A stretch of 64,000 bases of DNA from Psychroflexus montanilacus. Its GTDB lineage: Bacteria > Bacteroidota > Bacteroidia > Flavobacteriales > Flavobacteriaceae. The number at the start of each line of letters is the position of its first letter. Within the stretch, counting starts at the first letter, position 1. Location: assembly GCF_020164535.1 (NCBI RefSeq), contig NZ_JAIQZC010000004.1:124001-188000 (forward strand). Reading direction: 5' to 3'. The notes under the pieces are model-generated. The model was not told where the DNA came from. It saw nothing but the letters and a program-made list of their open reading frames with translations, and did not search any database. Shown here piece by piece: positions 25,393-34,233 of the stretch. Made by a program: the position numbers and the translations under genes.

Positions 25393-25538
25393 TTCAAATT
25401 CCGCTTCTGAATAAAAAACGTTTTCAGTAATATGGAGGCTTTCTCTTTTAGAATACCGGATTCCACTTTGTTTTTGGGATGGAGCTTGGTGTTCATTGCT
25501 CTGTAGCCGCGGACGTCATCTTCCGCAGCAAAGACCAG
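25389..25538 (-). pseudogene. Displaced 3' fragment of tadA
   Basis: Read on the minus strand this stretch encodes about 49 codons matching the C-terminus of the intact TadA: it opens LVFAAEDDVRGYRAMNTKLH and ends LLKTFFIQKRNLN with a stop, in frame and with few changes (for example GIL then KEKAS instead of QEEAS). It lacks the catalytic half and any start, so it is a remnant. The intact tadA ends 543 bases away in the same orientation, with one small gene between the two copies. This is what remains when DNA carrying a substitute 3' end inserts into a gene, or after tandem duplication and decay. Confidence 0.8.
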
Positions 25539-25585
25539 TCTTAATGAGACTCATATGAATTAGGTTTTTAGAACGACATAATGTT

Positions 25586-26077
25586 TTACCATAGCCTATT
25601 GCTTCTTTTCGCTTTTATTTCAGAGCGAATCTGTTTAATGACAAAAGGAAGAGATATAATAGGAATATAAAAATAGTATTCGCCTATAAAAATCCATAGT
25701 ATTATATCAACAGGTAAAAGAAAGAGTAATCCCCACAGCCAGACCAGTTTTGCAGTATATCCTTTTTTATGCATATGATTATTTATTGAAGACAAAATAT
25801 ACTCAGATTCTAACTGTGCTAATTCGATCTCATCATGTTCTTCAATAGGAATTTCTACAAAATGAGATAAGTACTTTATAAGATTTACCTTCCCTTCCTT
25901 GACATGACTTTTAGGTCTATAATCCTCTAGGTCAACTATTAGCTGTTTTAAGTTTTCAATTTTAATCCTTTTTAATTCAGACATGGCATTATTCTTTTCT
26001 ATTACATCAACAAGAGACATTGCCATAGTTTTGAAATGATCATCAATATTGGATTTACTAAGGTATTTTAGTTCCAT
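25586..26077 (-). CDS. Two-helix membrane protein of unknown function, 163 aa
   Basis: An N-terminal cytosolic helical region of about 110 residues (LKYLSKSNIDDHFKTMAMSL, IKIENLKQLIVDLEDY) is followed by two membrane segments (residues about 112-133, VWLWGLLFLLPVDIILWIF; and 137-150, YFYIPIISLPFVI) and a short basic tail. I do not recognise the family. Its ATG lies 3 bases after the tadA stop, so it is probably co-translated with tadA. It is the only gene between intact tadA and the displaced tadA 3' fragment, so it may have arrived with the substitute 3' end. Confidence 0.65.
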   Translation of the reverse strand: MELKYLSKSNIDDHFKTMAMSLVDVIEKNNAMSELKRIKIENLKQLIVDLEDYRPKSHVKEGKVNLIKYLSHFVEIPIEEHDEIELAQLESEYILSSINNHMHKKGYTAKLVWLWGLLFLLPVDIILWIFIGEYYFYIPIISLPFVIKQIRSEIKAKRSNRLW

Positions 26078-26080
26078 TCC

Positions 26081-26530
26081 TCAATTCAAATTCCGTTTCT
26101 GTATAAAAAATGTCTTAAGTAATTTAGACGCTTCTTCCTGAAGTATTCCAGATTCCACTTTGGTTTTGGGATGGAGTTTAGTGTTCATCGCTCTGTAGCC
26201 GCGCACTCCATCTTCGGCAGCAAAGACCAAGCGCGACAACTGACTCCAATACAAGGCCCCGGCACACATCTGGCAGGGCTCCAAAGTGACATACATGGTG
26301 CAATCTCTAAGGTATTTTCCACCAATAAAGTTAGCTGCTGCTGTAATCGCCTGCATTTCAGCATGAGCAGTGACATCTACCAAAAGTTCAGTCAGGTTAT
26401 GGCTTCTGGCGATAATTTGATTGTTATGCGTGATGATGGCTCCGACGGGAACTTCGCCTTTTTCTAAAGCTAAATGTGCCTCTTCCAAGGCTTTTTTCAT
26501 AAAATAGGTATCGTCAAAGGGATTAAGCAT
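26081..26530 (-). CDS. tadA: tRNA-specific adenosine deaminase
   Basis: Converts A34 to inosine in tRNA-Arg(ACG), letting one tRNA read CGU, CGC and CGA. The 149-residue product has the cytidine/adenosine deaminase fold: zinc motif HAE (TAHAEMQAI) with catalytic Glu, and PCxxC (LEPCQMCAGA), then the C-terminal helix ending KTFFIQKRNLN. The frame extends to a TTG upstream, but the ATG giving MLNPFDDTYFMKKAL matches the family start. A TATTTTTG box on the minus strand (26534-26541) lies only 4 bases before the ATG, so a very short leader or another promoter is implied. It is divergent from dxs. A decayed copy of its 3' end lies 543 bases downstream. Confidence 0.93.
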   Translation of the reverse strand: MLNPFDDTYFMKKALEEAHLALEKGEVPVGAIITHNNQIIARSHNLTELLVDVTAHAEMQAITAAANFIGGKYLRDCTMYVTLEPCQMCAGALYWSQLSRLVFAAEDGVRGYRAMNTKLHPKTKVESGILQEEASKLLKTFFIQKRNLN

Positions 26531-26656
26531 TCTCAAAAATAGGATTTCTATGTCAGAACTATTCTGGTTTTCAAAAAATAACCACAAAGTCTCAGAGAAG
26601 ACAAAGAAAAATCCTACTACATAACTCCTAATACCTAAAAAATCCCAGACTATTGG

Positions 26657-26664
26657 TAAATTTG
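26657..26664 (+). promoter_or_regulatory. Possible dxs -7 box
   Basis: TAAATTTG matches TAnnTTTG exactly but ends only 4 bases before the dxs ATG. If used, the transcript would be leaderless or nearly so; chance occurrence is possible in AT-rich DNA. Confidence 0.3.
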
Positions 26665-26668
26665 TATC

Positions 26669-28444
26669 ATGAGTAAAACTTTGCTTTCAACGATTAACTC
26701 ACCTGCAGATCTAAGGCAGTTAAATCAGGATCGGTTAACCCAAGTCGCTCAAGAACTCAGGGACTTCATTATTGATGTTGTTTCCACGAAAGAAGGACAC
26801 TTAGGCGCGAGTTTGGGTGTGGTAGAACTGACCATTGCTTTGCATTATTGTTTTGAAACCCCAAAAGACCTTTTGGTTTGGGATGTAGGCCATCAGGCTT
26901 ACGGTCATAAAATCCTAACGAGTCGTCGGGAAGTATTTGAAACCAATAGAACACTCAATGGTATTTCTGGATTTCCTAAACGGGAAGAAAGCATTTACGA
27001 CACCTTTGGCACCGGCCATAGTTCCACCTCAATTTCTGCAGCTTTAGGCATGGCGATTTCATCTCAGTTGAAAGGAGATGTTAACAAACACCACATTGCA
27101 GTGATTGGAGATGCTTCCATAGCTTCAGGGATGGCCTTTGAAGGCTTAAATCATGCCGGGATGACCAAGGCTAATCTTTTGATCGTTCTCAACGATAACG
27201 CTATCGGTATTGATCCCAGCGTTGGTGCCCTAAAAACTTATCTGACCAAAGCTAAAATTGGCAAAAAACCATCACAGGATAATATCATTGAGGCCTTAAA
27301 TTTTCATTACGAAGGTCCGATTGACGGGCATGATTTACCCGAACTTTTAAAAGCCTTTGAAAGTCTAAAAACCAAACAAGGCCCAAAACTTTTGCATGTC
27401 ATCACCAAAAAAGGCAAAGGCTTAAAACAGGCCGAAGAAGACCAGGTGAAATACCATGCGCCTGGCAAATTCGATAAAGCCACCGGTGAAGTCCTGCCTA
27501 AAAACAACCAGAATTTACCTCCTAAATTTCAGGATGTATTTGGTCTGACGATATTGGAACTGGCTAAAACTGATGATAAAGTTGTGGGTATTACTCCTGC
27601 CATGCCTACCGGAAGTTCGCTGAAGTATATGATGGATGCATTTCCAGACAGAGCGTTTGATGTGGGCATTGCCGAGCAACATGCCGTAACGCTAGCGGCT
27701 GGTATGGCCACCCAGGGGCATAAAGTCTTTTGTACAATTTACTCTACCTTTTTGCAGCGGGCTTACGACCAGCTGATTCATGATGTAGCCTTACAAAACC
27801 TACCCGTTATTTTTTGTATTGATAGAGCTGGTTTGGTCGGTAATGACGGGGCGACGCATCATGGCGTTTTTGATTTAGCGTTTTTGCGCTGTATCCCCAA
27901 TTTGATTATAGCAGCACCAGCAGATGCCATTGAACTGAGACAGCTTCTATATACAGCCACTCAGGACCTAGAACACCCTATAGCGATTCGTTATCCCCGG
28001 GGAAGAGGTGAGATAAAAGACTGGCAAAAGCCTTTCGAAAAACTCGACATTGGCAAGGGGAGATGCCTTTTAGAAGGCGAAAAGCTGGCTGTGTTAAGTT
28101 TAGGAAGCACATCAGGCAATGTATCAAAAAGCATCAAGGCTTTCGGTGGCAAGTTCAGCATAGCGCATTACGATTTGAGATTTTTAAAACCCTTGGATGA
28201 AGATTTACTAAGATCTGTATTTGAGAAATTTCAGAACGTTATTACTGTTGAAGACGGGACGGTGAAAGGCGGGTTTGGCGATGCCATTTTGGAATTTGCC
28301 CAGACCTGTCATTACAAAGGCAATATTCATAAAATGGGAATTCCCGATCGATTTATAGAACACGGCAATACCGATGAACTCTATGAGTTAGCAGGAATTT
28401 CGTCGAAAAAAATAAAAGAAAAGATCATTTCGATATTAAGCTGA
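26669..28444 (+). CDS. dxs: 1-deoxy-D-xylulose-5-phosphate synthase
   Basis: Condenses pyruvate and glyceraldehyde 3-phosphate to DXP with thiamine diphosphate, the entry step of the MEP route to isoprenoids (quinones, carotenoids, undecaprenyl phosphate). The 591-residue product has the N-terminal TPP-binding half (GHQAYGHKILTSRR, GTGHSSTSISAALGMA, IGDASIASGMAFEGLNHAG, NDNAIGIDP), the pyrimidine-binding transketolase domain (YSTFLQRAYDQLIHDVALQN, RAGLVGNDGATHHG) and the C-terminal transketolase domain (IAIRYPRG onward). The family motif GDG reads GDA here, and the protein is shorter than the 620-640 of proteobacterial Dxs; I believe both are usual in flavobacteria. Divergent from tadA; no MEP partner is next to it. 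Confidence 0.95.
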   Translation: MSKTLLSTINSPADLRQLNQDRLTQVAQELRDFIIDVVSTKEGHLGASLGVVELTIALHYCFETPKDLLVWDVGHQAYGHKILTSRREVFETNRTLNGISGFPKREESIYDTFGTGHSSTSISAALGMAISSQLKGDVNKHHIAVIGDASIASGMAFEGLNHAGMTKANLLIVLNDNAIGIDPSVGALKTYLTKAKIGKKPSQDNIIEALNFHYEGPIDGHDLPELLKAFESLKTKQGPKLLHVITKKGKGLKQAEEDQVKYHAPGKFDKATGEVLPKNNQNLPPKFQDVFGLTILELAKTDDKVVGITPAMPTGSSLKYMMDAFPDRAFDVGIAEQHAVTLAAGMATQGHKVFCTIYSTFLQRAYDQLIHDVALQNLPVIFCIDRAGLVGNDGATHHGVFDLAFLRCIPNLIIAAPADAIELRQLLYTATQDLEHPIAIRYPRGRGEIKDWQKPFEKLDIGKGRCLLEGEKLAVLSLGSTSGNVSKSIKAFGGKFSIAHYDLRFLKPLDEDLLRSVFEKFQNVITVEDGTVKGGFGDAILEFAQTCHYKGNIHKMGIPDRFIEHGNTDELYELAGISSKKIKEKIISILS

Positions 28445-28516
28445 CTTCGAAAGTAAAATCAAGTATTTGTTTTTAAGATTAGACATCCACCTTGATAGAA
28501 AACGCAGGCAGACTGT

Positions 28517-28548
28517 CTCAAGGGAGGAAATATCCTTATCCCCTTGAG
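28517..28548. terminator. Hairpin between convergent dxs and 28620-29354
   Basis: CTCAAGGG (28517-28524) pairs with CCCTTGAG (28541-28548); inside, AGGA can pair with TCCT. The hairpin lies in the gap between two convergent genes and has no strong T tract. It may serve both transcripts. Confidence 0.45.
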
Positions 28549-28619
28549 GCGATGATAGGGGTGTTTTCTTCGATTTATATTCATCACATAAAAACAAATC
28601 GAACTGAGGTTATCCTCTG

Positions 28620-29354
28620 TTAATCTTTATTCCGCCCTGATTCATTAGGATACAACTTATAAACCGGATCGCTTTGCCAAAACTCTTTGGTATCGATATC
28701 TAAAGCCGTAACAGGCCCTTTAAAAGCCGCTCCCGTATCTACATTCCAAACGTTGGCAAGATGGATGGGCTCAGTTTTTCCAATACGTGTGGTAGGGGTA
28801 TGACCGATGTATATTTCCTTAAACAACTTCAGTCTATCGGGATAGAAATCGTCCTCTGGCTTCAGAGAGGAATCCATGGCCAGGACCATTTCCCATAGGG
28901 TACGGTCCCAATAAACTGTATTGGGGTAGAATTCTGAATCTGGACCGTGCATATTGGCAAATCCAGCGTGTAGAAACAAACGGTTTTGTTTATCTACATA
29001 ATAATTGATTAAGTTTTCTAAAAATTGACGGTGCAAATCTTTAATCGTAGAACTTATATTTTGATAGGCTTTGGCAGTGCTGTCTCCACCATGTTGAAGC
29101 CATTTGGGGTTTGACTCACCTGTGTGAAACCAGCCTAAAACCAAATCATCGTGATTACCACGTATAAAAATGCAATCTTGTTCTTCTTTCAATTGAATAA
29201 GGTAAGACAACAACTCTGGAGTACCACTCCAGCCATCGACATAATCTCCCAAGAATATAAGTTGATCTTTGCTGGAGACTTGAGCGCGCTCCAATACTTG
29301 TTCTAAGGCTTTGAAGCCTCCATGTATATCACCTATTACAAGTGTTCTGCTCAT
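28620..29354 (-). CDS. Metallophosphoesterase, PPP-type phosphatase
   Basis: A 244-residue calcineurin-like hydrolase with the metal-binding motifs in order: GDIHG (residues 8-12), GDYVDG (about 36-41) and GNHD (about 65-68), followed by conserved His positions (LHAGFAN and YIGHTPTT). These place it in the PPP family shared by protein Ser/Thr phosphatases and diadenosine tetraphosphatase (ApaH-like); length and motif spacing fit bacterial PrpA/ApaH-like enzymes. The substrate cannot be told. It begins 1 base after the stop of the AlbA_2-domain gene, so the two are one operon on the minus strand. Confidence 0.88.
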   Translation of the reverse strand: MSRTLVIGDIHGGFKALEQVLERAQVSSKDQLIFLGDYVDGWSGTPELLSYLIQLKEEQDCIFIRGNHDDLVLGWFHTGESNPKWLQHGGDSTAKAYQNISSTIKDLHRQFLENLINYYVDKQNRLFLHAGFANMHGPDSEFYPNTVYWDRTLWEMVLAMDSSLKPEDDFYPDRLKLFKEIYIGHTPTTRIGKTEPIHLANVWNVDTGAAFKGPVTALDIDTKEFWQSDPVYKLYPNESGRNKD

Positions 29355-29355
29355 T

Positions 29356-30495
29356 CTAACTGTATTTTATTTTTCTTAAGATTCTCATATTATCCTTAAG
29401 CCGTTGGTAAGCTTTCTTCTGAATTTGTTTCAGTAAAGGTTTAGCTTCTTCGAGTTTTTCTAATGAATTTTCAAACCCATTGAGGTAGGCAATAAGGTAA
29501 ATGGTAGACATATTGACGAGTTCGCTCCTTTCTGCTGAATTTAGCGCTAACTTCTTTTTAAGCTTTTTCAATAGACTATCATTATGATTGAGATAATGTC
29601 TAAGCGTTTTTTGGTCGAATTGCGGCGGTTCAAAAATCAGTTGTGACTCGATATCATAATGCATATTATCTCTAAACTGAATGGACACCTTTTCTAAAGG
29701 ATAATATTGAAATTTGTTCTGGAGTCCTAAATGCACATATTCTAAAATCTCAAATTTATCATCGTCATATTGAATTTCAACTTCATCTAAATCTGAATAA
29801 AAGAGCTTTACCTGCTCGTTAATCAACTGAATATTTACTCTTGAATAAAAGGTTTTGTCGCCAACGGTTTTAGGTTTAGCAGCCCAGCAGAGCACAAAAT
29901 ATTCCTTGAAGACTTTGTATTTTGGGTCAAAATCACGGCTTTTCAAAATGAAATCGTGAAAGCCATCGAGGGTTAATTCAATATTGTTCTGTGAGTTTTG
30001 TTCTATAGCAGCAACAATTTCAGAATTGATGTCTTTGATTTCGATATCAAAGACTTTAGGCTTACTGATACTTCCTTCTCGCATAAAAACGGTCCCGCCC
30101 CAGTATTTCCAGATGTTCTTTCTTAGGGCACAGATGCTGTTATCCTTTTTAGGCCTTATCGATACCAGCCCTACCACTTTATCGTCTGGCAAATGCGGAA
30201 ACTGCACGTTCTCGTATGAAACAATTGGCGGGTGTTCCAAATAGGCGTTGACCAGATTTTGGATCTTACTGTCATCAAAAAAATCTACGCCAACAATTTG
30301 ATTGTCTTCATCTTGTATTCCAATGACGATATAAGAGTTATTATTTGGATTGGTATTGGAAAGCGAACAAACGTGCTTTAGGAACTTGGCTTTTCCTTCT
30401 CTGCTCCCAATATCCACACGCAATTTCTTGTCGTAGAAACTATTCTCACCATTGTGAGCAAGAAGATTTTTAATAAGGAGACGCTTGTTAATCAT
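29356..30495 (-). CDS. AlbA_2 (Schlafen-type) domain protein, 379 aa
   Basis: The N-terminal 140 residues show the AlbA_2 fold found in bacterial Schlafen-like putative nucleic-acid-binding proteins: KAKFLKHVCSLSNT, NNSYIVIGIQDEDNQIVGVDF, LVNAYLEHPPIVSY and KVVGLVSIRPKK. The remaining 240 residues are a helix-rich region I do not recognise (YFVLCWAAKPKTVGDKTFYSR). The frame runs to a TTG at 30522; the ATG at 30495 (MINKRLLIKNLLAHNGENS) is preferred. It is followed after 1 base by the metallophosphoesterase, so coupling is likely. Role unknown; Schlafen-type proteins in other bacteria act in regulation or RNA cleavage. Confidence 0.75.
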   Translation of the reverse strand: MINKRLLIKNLLAHNGENSFYDKKLRVDIGSREGKAKFLKHVCSLSNTNPNNNSYIVIGIQDEDNQIVGVDFFDDSKIQNLVNAYLEHPPIVSYENVQFPHLPDDKVVGLVSIRPKKDNSICALRKNIWKYWGGTVFMREGSISKPKVFDIEIKDINSEIVAAIEQNSQNNIELTLDGFHDFILKSRDFDPKYKVFKEYFVLCWAAKPKTVGDKTFYSRVNIQLINEQVKLFYSDLDEVEIQYDDDKFEILEYVHLGLQNKFQYYPLEKVSIQFRDNMHYDIESQLIFEPPQFDQKTLRHYLNHNDSLLKKLKKKLALNSAERSELVNMSTIYLIAYLNGFENSLEKLEEAKPLLKQIQKKAYQRLKDNMRILRKIKYS

Positions 30496-30553
30496 AGACT
30501 TGGTTAAACCCAGGTTATGCAATAGAAATACTATTCCGGTTTCAATTTACTTC

Positions 30554-30628
30554 AAAATCAACCGCCAAGCTGCATTTCTCTCAATCACCATAGCGATGCT
30601 ATGCCTCACTCGAGAAACCCTTGATTTT
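30554..30628. repeat. 75-base nested inverted repeat
   Basis: Three co-centred arms are seen: AAAATCAA/TTGATTTT (30554-30561, 30621-30628), TTTCTC/GAGAAA (30575-30580, 30612-30617) and CATAGC/GCTATG around GAT (30589-30603). Together they can fold as a long imperfect hairpin in a gene-free gap. It could be a structured RNA, a small repeat element or a cruciform site; there is no T tract. Confidence 0.5.
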
Positions 30629-30728
30629 ATTGTATATAGAAACCTCATAACGAATACCTATTACATAATCTGAGTTAAAATTACAAGAAAAAACCCAACC
30701 TAGCTTAAGACAAGTTTGAATTAATTGT

Positions 30729-30763
30729 AAAAAAAAAAGAGATCCGCTTTAGGCGGATCTCTT
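30729..30763 (-). terminator. Strong intrinsic terminator of the Oar-like receptor gene
   Basis: AAGAGATCCGC (30737-30747) and GCGGATCTCTT (30753-30763) form a perfect 11-bp stem with a 5-base loop. Read on the minus strand it is followed by at least eight T residues (plus-strand A run from 30729) and lies 29 bases after the receptor stop. Confidence 0.9.
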
Positions 30764-30792
30764 ATGAAATATAAGTTTTAAAAACTTTCTCG

Positions 30793-33700
30793 TTAGTTAA
30801 AGATATATCTTAAACCAACTTGCATTTGCCATCTTGAAGAAAGAATACCTGAATCATCAAAGTTAATGACATCTTCCTCAGACTGGAATCTATCAGCGTT
30901 GAAGCTAAATTCTGGATCAGGACCACCTTCTTCAACAGTCAAGATACCTAAACTTCCTGGTATGAATGGACGTCTTCCCCAATCCTCGTTGATGAAATTT
31001 GTAAAATTGAAAATATCGAAGGATAATTGGAAGGTATGCTTTTTGTTATTAAAATCTAAGCTAAAATCCTGTAGGAATTTAAGATCCACAATATGGCTCC
31101 ATGGACCGAAGTCTCCATTACGTTCAGAGTATTGTCCTCTTCTCTCACTTAAATAATCACTTGAGTTGATATAACTATTAAATGCTTCCCACTGCTCTTG
31201 CTGCTCAGTTGGTGTTCCAACAAAAGTAATTTCAGAGGCATCTCTAGGAATATAAATCAAAGCCTCATCATCGTTAGAATCATTTATAAGATTCGTGTTA
31301 CTTTGGTATAAATAAGTAAATGGTGATCCTTGTTGACCAGAGTAAAATAAAGATACAGTACTCTTTACATTATTATTCCATTCATGTTCGTAAGAAACAT
31401 TAGCCTGGATTCTAGATCCTCCAGCAAAACCTGAACGTTGAATTCCTGGATTTGCATTTTTACCGTTGACAGTCTCTAACCCATTCCATTGTGAAGAGTT
31501 TTGAGAAGAAGTTCCTGGAAAAATGTCATATGAGTCTCCGTAAGTATATGCTATTTGACCTGCAAAACCATTTTGGAAAGGCTTAGTCAATTTGAATGTT
31601 GCATTGTAAGAATAACCTTCACTAGTATTTGAACCTAAGAAAATACCTGAATAGTTATCATCAATTAAATCACCTTGATCGTAATAAGGTCTGTTATCTG
31701 CACCGTTTAGTCTTCCAACAGGACCTCTAATGTTCAAGTTTTCATAAAAAACAGCATTAAGCACATCATTATATAAAAACTCTCCTGAAGCTATTAAGTT
31801 CCAAATTGGTAACTTTTGATCTATCGCTATGTTGTACTTAGCAACCTGTGGTAACTTGAAATCTGGAGAAAAGATATCTATTTGGCCACCTGTAGCACCA
31901 GTTCCTGGCTCAGCACCTGGCTGTACAGGCTGATCAAAAGGATCACCACTAAAGAAGATATCTCCAGGTATTAAGTTCTGATTTACAAAGCCTGCTGTTA
32001 CACCGTTATTGTTGTATGCTCCACCTGGCCATACTAATGGTATTCTAGAGGTAAATACACCTGCACCACCTCTTACCTGGGTTTGTTTAGTTCCACCAAT
32101 ATCCCAGTTAAATCCAAGCCTTGGAGAAAAGTGAACTTGAGTATCAATTCCTTGTCCTACTCTCGCTCCTTGTAAATCTTTACCATTAGCTTCTAATAAA
32201 GCTACAGATCTTGTGTTGAAATCATCATTAGCAAGACCATCATCAAAGAATGGTAGATCGATACGAAGACCAAGACTTAATCTGAAATCATCTGAAAGAT
32301 CTACATCATCCTGAGCATAAAACCCAAGCTGAGAATAAGCAAATTCGGCTGCACCTTCAGAATTATCACCGGTACCTCCCTGTAAGGAATATCCTCTTGA
32401 ATAAAAACGAGCTGGAGCTTCATTTCCATCAATTCCATCAAGGTAAGTATTAAAATCAGCTACAGATCTAAATCTATAATCTCCAAAGTTTTGTCTAAAG
32501 AATACATTTTTTGAGTCAAAGTATTCAAAGTTAACACCAAAAGTTAACTTGTGGCGTCCAGTATAGTATTCAAGGTTATTAGTTATATTCAGAACCTTTT
32601 GTTCAAGTAAATTCGCTGTTGAAAAAGGTTCAGAACCCAAAAATATATTTCCTGAACCGTCATCTATTCTGACAGCAGGAAATGGATTTCCTGTAGGATC
32701 TCTATCATCTAAAACATCTGTGTAAGCAATCAATAAGTTGTTAGACAAATCTGAACCGTTTGTTGTTTTCCACTCTAAAGTCGTTGAATTTGTTCTAGAA
32801 GGGAAAAATACACCTCTATTACTGTAGTTGATAAAGTTATCATTACTTTGTCTTGGGCTTGTATTTTCAGCTTTAACATAACTATTTCTAAACGTTAAGC
32901 TGTTGTTGTCGTTGATATTCCAGTCAATACGTGTAGTTAACTTATCACTTATCAATTCTTCTGGATTGTTATCAAATACACCTGGATCGTAGCCGTAAGT
33001 ATCAATTAGACCTTGTCTTAAATTCGTAAAGCCTTGTCTGTCTGTATCACCATTATACCTATCAAAAATAAATGGCTGAGGAGTTTCTTCTACTTGTCTT
33101 TCGTAGTTGATAAAGTAAAATAATTTATCTTTTACTAATGCCCCACCAACTCTTGCACCAAATAATTCTGCTGAGAAATCATTTAATCTTTCTCTATCAT
33201 CTTCACTTATAGCAGTAGGTGTTTTACCAGCTAAGTCTTGGTTTCTTAGGTAGTAGTAAGCAGATCCTTCGGTATTGTTTGTACCAGAACGCGTAATAGC
33301 ATTGATAGATCCACCAGCAAAACCAGACTGTCTTACGTCAAATGGAGACAAGTTCACCTGGAAAGATTCAATTGCATCAATAGAAATAGGACTCACACCT
33401 GTTTGTCCACCATTGGTACCAGATGCAGCTAATCCAAACGCATCATTATTTACAGCACCATCAAGATAAATAGAGTTATACCTGTTGTTTTGACCAGCTA
33501 AAGATATACTACCGTTTTCACCAACTTGAGCTTCAGGAGTTTTTCTAATAAAATCTCCAAGAGAACGAGTCGCAGAAGGTAAATTTAAAATCTCTCTGTT
33601 AGAAATATTAGTGTTAGACCCTTGTTGTCCTGAATCGAAAACGCCGTTTCTAGAAGCAGAAATAATGACTTCATCCAAAGCATTATCAGATTCACTCATT

Positions 33701-34014
33701 TGTCTGCTGATCCTCTCAGTATCACCAAGATTTAAGAAAATACCATCTAATCTAATGTCTTCAAAACCAACATAAGTGATACTCAATGTGTATGGTCCAC
33801 CTGTTCTCATGTTTGAGATACGGTAGTAGCCATCAAAATCGGTCACAACACCATATTCTGTCCCAGTTGGCGTGTGTACAGCAAGTACATTGTCACCAGG
33901 TAAAGGTTCTCCTGCGCTGTCTGTAATCTTACCACTCATAGATGACGTGGTCACCCCTTGTGCATAAATACCTACTCCCATAATCAAGAATAAGCCAAGT
34001 AACAATTTTTTCAT
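30793..34014 (-). CDS. Oar-like TonB-dependent outer-membrane receptor, 1073 aa
   Basis: Signal peptide (MKKLLLGLFLIMGVGIYAQG), then a carboxypeptidase-regulatory-like domain (residues about 25-110, MSGKITDSAGEPLPGDNVLA, GYYRISNMRTGGPYTLSITY), a plug domain (about 115-240, DEVIISASR, NREILNLPSATRSLGDFIRK, NRYNSIYLDGAVNNDAFG) and a long barrel ending in the terminal strand MQVGLRYIFN. There is no SusD partner on either side, which argues for the Oar type instead of a SusC glycan importer. Oar-like proteins take up peptides or other large ligands or form adhesion complexes in the outer membrane; the ligand here is unknown. It stands alone, with a strong terminator at 30729-30763. Confidence 0.9.
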   Translation of the reverse strand: MKKLLLGLFLIMGVGIYAQGVTTSSMSGKITDSAGEPLPGDNVLAVHTPTGTEYGVVTDFDGYYRISNMRTGGPYTLSITYVGFEDIRLDGIFLNLGDTERISRQMSESDNALDEVIISASRNGVFDSGQQGSNTNISNREILNLPSATRSLGDFIRKTPEAQVGENGSISLAGQNNRYNSIYLDGAVNNDAFGLAASGTNGGQTGVSPISIDAIESFQVNLSPFDVRQSGFAGGSINAITRSGTNNTEGSAYYYLRNQDLAGKTPTAISEDDRERLNDFSAELFGARVGGALVKDKLFYFINYERQVEETPQPFIFDRYNGDTDRQGFTNLRQGLIDTYGYDPGVFDNNPEELISDKLTTRIDWNINDNNSLTFRNSYVKAENTSPRQSNDNFINYSNRGVFFPSRTNSTTLEWKTTNGSDLSNNLLIAYTDVLDDRDPTGNPFPAVRIDDGSGNIFLGSEPFSTANLLEQKVLNITNNLEYYTGRHKLTFGVNFEYFDSKNVFFRQNFGDYRFRSVADFNTYLDGIDGNEAPARFYSRGYSLQGGTGDNSEGAAEFAYSQLGFYAQDDVDLSDDFRLSLGLRIDLPFFDDGLANDDFNTRSVALLEANGKDLQGARVGQGIDTQVHFSPRLGFNWDIGGTKQTQVRGGAGVFTSRIPLVWPGGAYNNNGVTAGFVNQNLIPGDIFFSGDPFDQPVQPGAEPGTGATGGQIDIFSPDFKLPQVAKYNIAIDQKLPIWNLIASGEFLYNDVLNAVFYENLNIRGPVGRLNGADNRPYYDQGDLIDDNYSGIFLGSNTSEGYSYNATFKLTKPFQNGFAGQIAYTYGDSYDIFPGTSSQNSSQWNGLETVNGKNANPGIQRSGFAGGSRIQANVSYEHEWNNNVKSTVSLFYSGQQGSPFTYLYQSNTNLINDSNDDEALIYIPRDASEITFVGTPTEQQEQWEAFNSYINSSDYLSERRGQYSERNGDFGPWSHIVDLKFLQDFSLDFNNKKHTFQLSFDIFNFTNFINEDWGRRPFIPGSLGILTVEEGGPDPEFSFNADRFQSEEDVINFDDSGILSSRWQMQVGLRYIFN

Positions 34015-34233
34015 TTGAAATTTGTTTTTTGTTTATATTTCAGGTGCAAAGAAACTTCAGATAGAAAGTTCTAATATTAAGCCAATGTTAAGAAACACTG
34101 TTAAAAAATTAAATCTAGATTATACCAAACTCTGGATAGAAGGATGTAAAAACTTTTGAATAGTTAATCTATTAACTAATACGCTTCAGTATTATTGGGA
34201 AAATTGAAAAATTGAACATGAGAGGGCAAAAGA

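Noticed and set aside
30793-34014. SusC of a polysaccharide utilisation locus
   Set aside because: No SusD-like lipoprotein or carbohydrate enzymes are next to it; plug and size suit the Oar-like type better.
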